Positions 14,563-20,301 of a stretch of 20,301 bases of DNA are shown here, in pieces. The translations under genes were made by a program, and so were the position numbers. Where the stretch lies: the NCBI GenBank assembly GCA_031254385.1, contig JAIRUO010000072.1, positions 1-20,301 on the forward strand, in the 5' to 3' direction. Under the pieces are notes generated by a model, which saw only the letters and a program-made list of their open reading frames with translations, ran no database searches and was not told the origin of the DNA. The first letter of the stretch is position 1. Every line of letters starts with the position of its first letter. Origin of the DNA: Treponema sp. GTDB lineage: Bacteria > Spirochaetota > Spirochaetia > Treponematales > Breznakiellaceae.

Positions 14563-16449
14563 ATGAACGAAAGCTGTTATGGATGTTCAACCTGTGCAAG
14601 TGCCGATAAAGTTCTGGAAAGTTTTATCGCAAAATTACCAATGGAGACTTCCCATCATAGGGTGGAAGGCCAGTCTACAAAATGTGGATTTGGTTTGCAG
14701 GGGGTGTGCTGTCGGCTCTGCGCCAACGGGCCCTGCCGCATCACTCCGAATTCGCCAAGGGGCATTTGCGGTGCAAGCGCGGATGTCATGGTAACGCGGA
14801 ATCTTTTGCGAGCTGTGGCATCAGGTTCTGGCTGTTATATTCATGTGGTGGAGAATACGGCTCTCAACTTAAAGTATACCGCAATGGAAAAAGGCGAATT
14901 AAAAGGACTTGGCGCGTTGGAAAAACTGTGCGGCATATTTGGTATTTCCGGCAGCGACAATCATGAAAAAGCCCTAAAGGTTGCGGACGCGGTATTAAAC
15001 GATTTGTATAAGCCTGAATATGTAAAAATGGAACTTGTGGAAAAAATGGCTTATGCTCCCCGGCTAAAAGTCTGGAAGGAATTGGGCATAATGCCCGGAG
15101 GTGCAAAAGGCGAAGTCTTTAAGGGAGTGGTCAAGTGTTCCACCAACCTAAACTCTGATCCGGTGAATATGCTTTTAGACTGCCTAAAACTGGGTATTTC
15201 TACGGGCATTTACGGCCTTAGCCTAACTAATCTTTTGAATGACGTGCTTCTGGGAGAACCTGAAATACGCATGGCCCCGGTGGGATTACGTGTCATTGAT
15301 CCTGACTATATCAACATTATGATAACCGGCCATCAGCATACCATGTTTGTGGATCTGCAACAGAAGCTGGTGAAAGCTAATGCTGTAGAAAAGGCAAAGG
15401 CGGCCGGGGCTAAGGGGTTCAAGCTGATAGGCTGTACCTGCGTGGGCCAGGATTTGCAGCTTAGGGGCGTACATTACGTGGATATTTTCCCAGGCCATGC
15501 GGGAAACAACTATACCAGCGAAGCCATTCTTGCCACCGGCGCAATTGACGCAGTGCTGTCTGAATTCAACTGTACCCTGCCGGGTATAGAGACTGTTTGC
15601 GATGAACTATTTATCAAACAGATCTGTATTGACGATGTGGCGAAAAAGGCAAACGCCGAATACAAAGCTTTTGTATTTGCCGAAAGAGCAAAGCACAGCG
15701 AAGAGATCATCGATGCTATTGTCAGGACATATAAGGAGAGGCGACCCAAAGTTAAGCTGAACCTCCTGCCCGATCACGGCAACAGCAATACCCTAACCGG
15801 GGTAAGCGAAGGTTCGCTAAAGAAATTCCTTGGCGGAACCTGGAAACCTCTGGTGGATTTAATTGTGTCAGGTGATATAAAGGGCATTGCTGGAGTGGTA
15901 GGCTGTTCCAGCCTGGTTGCGGGCGGACACGATGTGCTGACCGTGGATCTGGTCAAGGAACTTATTGCTCGTGACATTATTATCCTTACAGCAGGCTGTT
16001 CTTCTGGCGGTATTGAGAATTGCGGCCTGATGGTTCCGGAAGCCGCGGAGTTTGCGGGACCTAAGCTAAAAGCTGTCTGCAAGAAACTGGGTATCCCGCC
16101 TGTGCTGAATTTCGGTCCCTGTCTTGCAATAGGTCGGCTGGAAATGACAGCTACGGAGCTTGCGGAAACGCTCAACATCGATATACCTCAGCTTCCCTTG
16201 GTACTTTCCGCAGCGCAATGGCTGGAAGAACAGGCCCTGGCAGACGGATGTTTTGGCCTGGCTTTGGGCCTCCCGTTGCATTTGGGCCTTCCTCCCTTTG
16301 TTACCGGAAGCAAAGTGGCAACCCAGGTTTTGTGCCAGGATATGAAATCCCTTACCGGCGGCCAGGTCATCATAAACGCCGATGCAAAAGAGTCAGCGGA
16401 TATCCTGGAAAAGATCATCCTGGAAAAACGTAGCGCCCTGAAGATTTAG
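14563..16449 (+). CDS. cooS: Anaerobic Ni,Fe carbon monoxide dehydrogenase catalytic subunit, divergent
   Basis: A 628-residue CooS-type protein; the family interconverts CO and CO2 as a homodimer and passes electrons to a ferredoxin. Cluster ligands are visible: D-cluster C41 and C49; B-cluster C50, C53, C58 and C69 (CCRLCANGPC then GICGA); and candidate C-cluster ligands H257, C293, C337, C448, C479 and C520. The surroundings are unusual: GCSSLVAGG replaces the common GCNNP-type motif, NFGPCLAIGR replaces MGSCVDNSR, CTC replaces CCT at the C293 loop, and the histidine-rich proton-relay segment (HSDHGRH in canonical enzymes) is CYIHVVEN. An extra C5, C8, C11 motif starts the protein. AGGAGG is 5 nt before the ATG. 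It leads an operon with cooF and a FAD oxidoreductase (gaps 8 and 3 nt). CO activity is therefore likely but not assured. Confidence 0.9.
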   Translation: MNESCYGCSTCASADKVLESFIAKLPMETSHHRVEGQSTKCGFGLQGVCCRLCANGPCRITPNSPRGICGASADVMVTRNLLRAVASGSGCYIHVVENTALNLKYTAMEKGELKGLGALEKLCGIFGISGSDNHEKALKVADAVLNDLYKPEYVKMELVEKMAYAPRLKVWKELGIMPGGAKGEVFKGVVKCSTNLNSDPVNMLLDCLKLGISTGIYGLSLTNLLNDVLLGEPEIRMAPVGLRVIDPDYINIMITGHQHTMFVDLQQKLVKANAVEKAKAAGAKGFKLIGCTCVGQDLQLRGVHYVDIFPGHAGNNYTSEAILATGAIDAVLSEFNCTLPGIETVCDELFIKQICIDDVAKKANAEYKAFVFAERAKHSEEIIDAIVRTYKERRPKVKLNLLPDHGNSNTLTGVSEGSLKKFLGGTWKPLVDLIVSGDIKGIAGVVGCSSLVAGGHDVLTVDLVKELIARDIIILTAGCSSGGIENCGLMVPEAAEFAGPKLKAVCKKLGIPPVLNFGPCLAIGRLEMTATELAETLNIDIPQLPLVLSAAQWLEEQALADGCFGLALGLPLHLGLPPFVTGSKVATQVLCQDMKSLTGGQVIINADAKESADILEKIILEKRSALKI

Positions 16450-16457
16450 GGGGAACC

Positions 16458-16946
16458 ATGAAACGGATTTTTATTGACAGGGATAAATGCGAAGGCTGCA
16501 AGAATTGCACACTGGCCTGTATGCAGGCCCACCGTGAAAAGCTGGCACTTGAAAGCCGGACAGCCAGTTCTGCCGGGACGCTTTACGACCTTGACCTTCT
16601 TGATCCCAAAACCGAAGCGCGGAACGAGATAGTCGCTGACGGGAAAGGCGGATATGTTCCTCTCTTTTGCCGCCATTGTTCATTGCCGGAATGTGCGGGA
16701 GCGTGCATGTCAGGGGCCCTTAAAAAAGAAACCGGAACCGGGCATATTCAATATGAAGAAAAGCGTTGCGGAACCTGTTTCATGTGCGTTATGAGCTGTC
16801 CCTACGGTAACGTAAAGCCGGACTTTGCGAGCAGAAGCAAAATCCTCAAATGTGATTTTTGCAAAGATGATGATCTGGGGCCCAACTGTGTCAGGGCCTG
16901 TCCTACAAAGGCCCTTTATGTTGAAGAAGTGATGGCGGGGGTATAG
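16458..16946 (+). CDS. cooF: CooF-like ferredoxin with four [4Fe-4S] cluster motifs
   Basis: Electron carrier of 162 residues with sixteen cysteines in four groups: C11, C14, C17, C21; C71, C74, C79, C83; C104, C107, C110, C114; and C132, C135, C144, C148. This is the layout of CooF and of the iron-sulfur subunits of DMSO-reductase-type enzymes. The neighbours decide for CooF: cooS ends 8 nt upstream and a FAD/NAD(P) oxidoreductase starts 3 nt downstream. It would carry electrons between the CODH B/D-clusters and the flavoprotein. AGGGGGAA just before the ATG is a good ribosome binding site. No Tat or Sec signal is present, so it is cytoplasmic. Confidence 0.9.
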   Translation: MKRIFIDRDKCEGCKNCTLACMQAHREKLALESRTASSAGTLYDLDLLDPKTEARNEIVADGKGGYVPLFCRHCSLPECAGACMSGALKKETGTGHIQYEEKRCGTCFMCVMSCPYGNVKPDFASRSKILKCDFCKDDDLGPNCVRACPTKALYVEEVMAGV

Positions 16947-16949
16947 TGT

Positions 16950-18194
16950 ATGAAGCACATAATCATAGGCGCGGGAGCAGCCGGAATAAGCGCGACCAGA
17001 ACCATATTAAAGGAAAAACCGGAAGATACTGTTGTGATTATTTCGCAAGACGAGGAAGTTTATTCACGCTGTATGCTTCATAAATTTATTTCTGGCGAGC
17101 GCAGTGCGGAAAGCATAAACTTCATCAATGACGATCTTTTGAAGTCCCCTCAGATTCAATGGATTAAGGGCAAAACCGTTACGCGCCTTGACAGCGCGGC
17201 AAAAACAGTTTATGCGGGCGAAGAGGCTCTGGTTTCCGGAGAAACTATTCTGATTGCCACAGGGGCAAACAGCGTAACGCCTCCCATTGGCGATCTTAAA
17301 ACTGCAAAGAATGCCTTTGGCCTCCGTCATCTTTCTGATGCCCGATCCATCGTAGAATCCGCAAAGAACGCAGAGAAAATCGCGGTTATTGGCGCGGGCC
17401 TTGTCGGCCTTGACGCTGTATACGGCATCCTTGAAAGCGCAAATGCCGCGAAAACAGCGCCGGAGATCACGGTCATAGAAATGGCACCGACTATTCTGGC
17501 AATAAACATTGACCCACGTGCAGCAGAGGCCTATCAAAAACTCTTTGAGCAAAGGGGCGTTAAGTTTTGTTTGGCATCAAAAGTTGTAAACACCAAGAGC
17601 TCGCAAGGGAATATTACGGCAATTGAACTTGAGGGTGGAACGCTAGTCCCCTGCGATATGGTAATTGTTGCCGTAGGCGTCAGGCCAGCCGTTGCCTTTC
17701 TTGAGGGGAGCGGCGTGGAATTGACTGAACGAAAGGCCGTAAAAACAGACGATTTTTTAGCGACGAATGTTCCCGGCATTTACGCCGCCGGAGATGCTGC
17801 CGGCCTTTCCGGTATCTGGCCCAATGCCCAGAAACAGGGCGAAATGGCAGCCTACAATATGACAGGTACAAAATGGGCTTATGATGACCGCTATTGCCTA
17901 AAAAATACAATTAACTTCTTTAGCCTTCCTTGTCTGTCTCTGGGAGAAATAAACCCACGGGAAGGGGATCAATGCCTGATAAGGGAAGATCGCGGCAATT
18001 ATAAAAAATTGATAATCCGCGACAGCATCCCCGTGGGAATTATTCTTCAAGGTGAAATAGGCGGATCAGGCTTCTGGCTTCAGCTTATAAAAAATAAAAT
18101 CCCTGTAACGAAGCTAGGAAAATCACCCTGGAAAATAAGTTATGCGGATTTCTACGGAATAGAAAGCACGGGCGAGTACAAGTACGTCGTGTAA
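16950..18194 (+). CDS. FAD-dependent NAD(P)H oxidoreductase of the CooS/CooF cluster
   Basis: Flavoprotein of 414 residues of the pyridine nucleotide-disulfide oxidoreductase class II type (NADH oxidase/rubredoxin reductase-like). FAD-binding GAGAAG is at 7-12, ATGANSV at 103-109, the NAD(P)-binding GAGLVG at 148-153, and the second FAD motif GIYAAGDAAG near residue 277. C41 (YSRCML) sits where related enzymes have a redox cysteine or a proline. It is the third gene of the cooS operon and starts 3 nt after cooF. In such clusters it is thought to couple CODH/ferredoxin electrons to NAD(P)+ reduction, or to O2 or peroxide detoxification. The partner nucleotide cannot be told from sequence. It ends 10 bp from the convergent kinase gene. 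Confidence 0.88.
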   Translation: MKHIIIGAGAAGISATRTILKEKPEDTVVIISQDEEVYSRCMLHKFISGERSAESINFINDDLLKSPQIQWIKGKTVTRLDSAAKTVYAGEEALVSGETILIATGANSVTPPIGDLKTAKNAFGLRHLSDARSIVESAKNAEKIAVIGAGLVGLDAVYGILESANAAKTAPEITVIEMAPTILAINIDPRAAEAYQKLFEQRGVKFCLASKVVNTKSSQGNITAIELEGGTLVPCDMVIVAVGVRPAVAFLEGSGVELTERKAVKTDDFLATNVPGIYAAGDAAGLSGIWPNAQKQGEMAAYNMTGTKWAYDDRYCLKNTINFFSLPCLSLGEINPREGDQCLIREDRGNYKKLIIRDSIPVGIILQGEIGGSGFWLQLIKNKIPVTKLGKSPWKISYADFYGIESTGEYKYVV

Positions 18195-18202
18195 CCTTTC
18201 TT

Positions 18203-18216
18203 CCCTACTCCCTACT
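18203..18216. repeat. Tandem CCCTACT heptamer at a convergent junction
   Basis: Two perfect copies of CCCTACT (18203-18209, 18210-18216), then degenerate TTATCCCTGACCC. On the minus strand it supplies the last codons and TAG stop of the sensor kinase, just as the 3371-3402 repeat does for the polyol dehydrogenase. Confidence 0.7.
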
Positions 18217-20301
18217 CTTATCCCTGACCCAGTGCTGGATAATGGAATCCAGGAGCATCACATTGAAAGGCTTGGGTAAGAACGCGCTAAATCCGTTGTC
18301 TAAAAACATCTGCTCATTTCCGGCAACGACATTCGCGGTCAATGCTATGATCGGTATGTTCTCCGCGTATTTTGTGCCTAAGGAGCGAATCAGCTTAGTC
18401 GCTTCTATGCCGTCCATTCCCGGCATCATGTGATCCATAAAAATGGCGTTGTATATTGGCTCTCCTGCGCTAATGCGGTCAAGGGCCTCCTTTCCAGATA
18501 GTACACATTCTACATGCATCTTGTATTTACCTAACATCCCGGCTGCTACGTCCAGGTTGGTTGGGAAATCATCCACCACCAATACCCTGGCATAGCTTAA
18601 ATCAGGCCGCACCAATTTTTCGTTCACACTCTTTTTCTTATCGGAATAACGGAATTTTCTTAAGTTCTCTACGGTTTCTTTGCCTAGCGGCTTATAGGCA
18701 ACAAAGCCCTGGCGTATGCGCCCACGGAAGGTGGTCCCCTTGCCGTACTCACTTTCCACAGAAATTTCACCGCCCATCATCTCTACAAATCTTTTAGTGA
18801 TACTTAAGCCTAACCCAGTACCTTCAATTTCACGGTTGGCGCGGGAATCCACCTGATTGTAATCGCTAAAAAGTTTCGCCATATCTTCTTCGCGTATGCC
18901 GATTCCCGTGTCGCTTACGTAAAAGGAAACCCACAGATCCTCCCCCGCTACTGTATTGGCCAAGCCCTCGTGTTGGCTTTTGAAGCCTAAGCAAATTGTT
19001 CCCTCTTTAGTAAATTTACAGGCATTACTTAAGAGGTTATTCAATATCTGTTTTAGGCGCAGGTCATCGCCGAAAAGACTTGAAGGCAGTTCCTCGTTAA
19101 TGTCCAGTTTGAAGCTTATGGGTTTTTCTTCAATGCCGATCATGTTGAGCGTGATGATATCATTAAGTAGGCTGGCGACATCATACTCTACCGGATTCAA
19201 TTCCAGCTTGCCCGCTTCAATCTTGGAAATATCAAGCACGTCGTTGATGAGCCCCATTAAGGTAGTGCCTGCAGTGTTAATTTTCTTTATCGTCTCTATG
19301 GTATTACCGGGTACATCGTTCTCTTCGAGAAGCAAATCCGTAAGCCCCACGATTACGTTCATGGGCGTACGCATTTCGTGGTTCATATTTGCAATAAAAC
19401 GGCTTTTTGCCTCGGAAGCCATCTCCGCTTCCGCATAAGCCTTCATCGCTTCGGCAGAAGCCCTCTTCGCCACCTCCTCCGCCCTCTTCACTTCCTCCTC
19501 CGCGGTCCTGCGCTGAGTTATATCACGCGACATTCCCACAAGCCCGGTTACTTTGCCGTCTTGTATAAGCGGCGATTTTATTACCTCGAATGTCGCAATC
19601 TCCCCACTGAGGGACGGCACATTCTCTTCTGATACGATGACTTGTTTCTGATTAAAAACCAGTTCGTCCGTGTTGATAAAATGCTCAGTCATATTCTGAG
19701 TCATCCCCAAAGCGTCCTTGTTGTATTTATCGGCGGTATGAGACTTGTGAAGGCCAAAAAAATCTTCAAAGCTTTTATTACATCGCGTATACCGCGAATC
19801 TAAATCCTTACAAAATATATGATCAGGAGTAGTATTAAAGATTGCCGTAAGGGTGGAAGTCTCTTCAGCCACTAACTTGGCAAGCCGTTTTCTCTCGTTG
19901 CGGCTCCGGTAAAACATGAACAGTATTAAAGCAAGTATGAACAAAGACAGGGCGATTGCGCTAATAAACCAGGGGCGCTGTTCCTTTAACAGCCTTGTCT
20001 GGTAATCGTAGGTTCTGGATTCCCATTGACCCACAATGGCGGCTATATCGAACATCATCATCGCTTTGTCCACAATGGAACAGAGTATAGCTTGATCCTT
20101 GTTAAATCCAAAAGTAGATCCATAAGAACTGTTGAAAACATAATTGGCTTTATAGTCCGAAAATTCGTAGTAATTGGTTATCGCGAGAACCCTGCTTCTG
20201 CCTGCCATAACCACATCCACTTCGTCTTTGTCCATCGCGAGAAAAGCATCATAAGTACTGCCATACTCCGTGATATAGGAAGCGTTCGGAAACCAAGCGC
20301 G
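18205..20301 (-). CDS. Hybrid sensor histidine kinase/response regulator, truncated at the window edge
   Basis: The reading frame stays open to the right edge, so the true start is outside; an internal ATG at 20235 is not the start. From the edge inward: the end of a periplasmic domain that looks like a family 3 solute-binding fold (ITEYGSTYDAFLAMDKDEVDVVMAGRS begins it, with 20-residue pieces matching SBP_bac_3 pattern); one membrane segment near 19968-19909; a PAS domain (about 19860-19510); an Ala/Glu/Lys coiled coil (about 19510-19395); HisKA with NHEMRTP, phosphoacceptor His at 19378-19380; HATPase with N-box NNLLSNACKF, DTGIGI and GTGLGLSI; and a receiver domain with phospho-Asp at 18433-18435 (FMDHMMPGMDG) and LPKPF. 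A small-molecule signal such as an amino acid is possible. No output domain follows, so a phosphotransfer partner is expected elsewhere. Confidence 0.92.
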   Translation of the reverse strand, partial: RAWFPNASYITEYGSTYDAFLAMDKDEVDVVMAGRSRVLAITNYYEFSDYKANYVFNSSYGSTFGFNKDQAILCSIVDKAMMMFDIAAIVGQWESRTYDYQTRLLKEQRPWFISAIALSLFILALILFMFYRSRNERKRLAKLVAEETSTLTAIFNTTPDHIFCKDLDSRYTRCNKSFEDFFGLHKSHTADKYNKDALGMTQNMTEHFINTDELVFNQKQVIVSEENVPSLSGEIATFEVIKSPLIQDGKVTGLVGMSRDITQRRTAEEEVKRAEEVAKRASAEAMKAYAEAEMASEAKSRFIANMNHEMRTPMNVIVGLTDLLLEENDVPGNTIETIKKINTAGTTLMGLINDVLDISKIEAGKLELNPVEYDVASLLNDIITLNMIGIEEKPISFKLDINEELPSSLFGDDLRLKQILNNLLSNACKFTKEGTICLGFKSQHEGLANTVAGEDLWVSFYVSDTGIGIREEDMAKLFSDYNQVDSRANREIEGTGLGLSITKRFVEMMGGEISVESEYGKGTTFRGRIRQGFVAYKPLGKETVENLRKFRYSDKKKSVNEKLVRPDLSYARVLVVDDFPTNLDVAAGMLGKYKMHVECVLSGKEALDRISAGEPIYNAIFMDHMMPGMDGIEATKLIRSLGTKYAENIPIIALTANVVAGNEQMFLDNGFSAFLPKPFNVMLLDSIIQHWVRDKSRE

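Noticed and set aside
15774..16178. Long open frame on the minus strand inside cooS (134 codons), and similar long antisense frames inside dnaE
   Set aside because: They lie entirely within well-supported genes, have no ribosome binding sites and encode sequences without family resemblance.
18195..18204. Terminator between the flavoprotein and sensor kinase genes
   Set aside because: The 10-bp gap is pyrimidine-rich with no inverted repeat.
19395..19510. DNA repeat in the sensor kinase gene (GCCTC/TTCGCC-like units)
   Set aside because: The pattern is explained by the Ala/Glu/Lys heptads of a coiled coil (EEEVKRAEEVAKRA) between the PAS and HisKA domains.

Overview
The window looks like chromosomal DNA from an anaerobic bacterium, most likely a spirochete of the Treponema group, perhaps close to the termite-gut treponemes. 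This is inferred from the gene mix: a CUT1 sugar importer with a GGG-polyserine binding protein that has no lipobox cysteine, a long DnaE, YggT, a DUF6941-like protein, and a CO dehydrogenase/ferredoxin/flavoprotein cluster beside a methyltetrahydrofolate methyltransferase. I cannot name the species. No rRNA, tRNA, CRISPR array, transposase or phage gene was seen.

Region 1 (1-5663) is sugar and polyol metabolism. A binding protein and two permeases form an operon with a strong hairpin after the binding-protein gene and no ATPase gene. A zinc polyol dehydrogenase (minus strand) and a PfkB sugar kinase (plus strand) diverge from an 89-bp spacer with overlapping -10 elements. A coherent reading is import of a polyol or sugar, oxidation to a ketose such as fructose, then phosphorylation. 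Region 2 (5664-6949, minus strand) has a GGDEF diguanylate cyclase whose 3' end overlaps a small DUF6941-like gene.

Region 3 (7024-13646, plus strand) has dnaE, which encodes a replicative polymerase with a duplicated OB-fold and may have a leaderless mRNA. It is followed at short spacing by a two-repeat YggT membrane protein, a cytoplasmic alginate-lyase-like protein and an unrecognised TIM-barrel-like protein. Region 4 (13649-18194) is C1 and CO metabolism: an AcsE/MeTr-like methyltransferase (minus strand) diverges from cooS-cooF-FAD/NAD(P) oxidoreductase. The CooS keeps all visible cluster ligands, but the surroundings of its active site are clearly non-canonical. Region 5 (18205 to the right edge, minus strand) is a hybrid sensor kinase cut by the window edge.

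Three of the four convergent or tail-to-tail junctions carry low-complexity CCCTACT- or CTAAATCC-type repeats, two of which supply the stop codon of the flanking minus-strand gene. The observations most worth follow-up are the divergent CooS with its C1 cluster, the duplicated DnaE OB domain, the overlapping polyol/kinase promoters, the lyase/TIM-barrel pair, and the stop-codon-supplying repeats.
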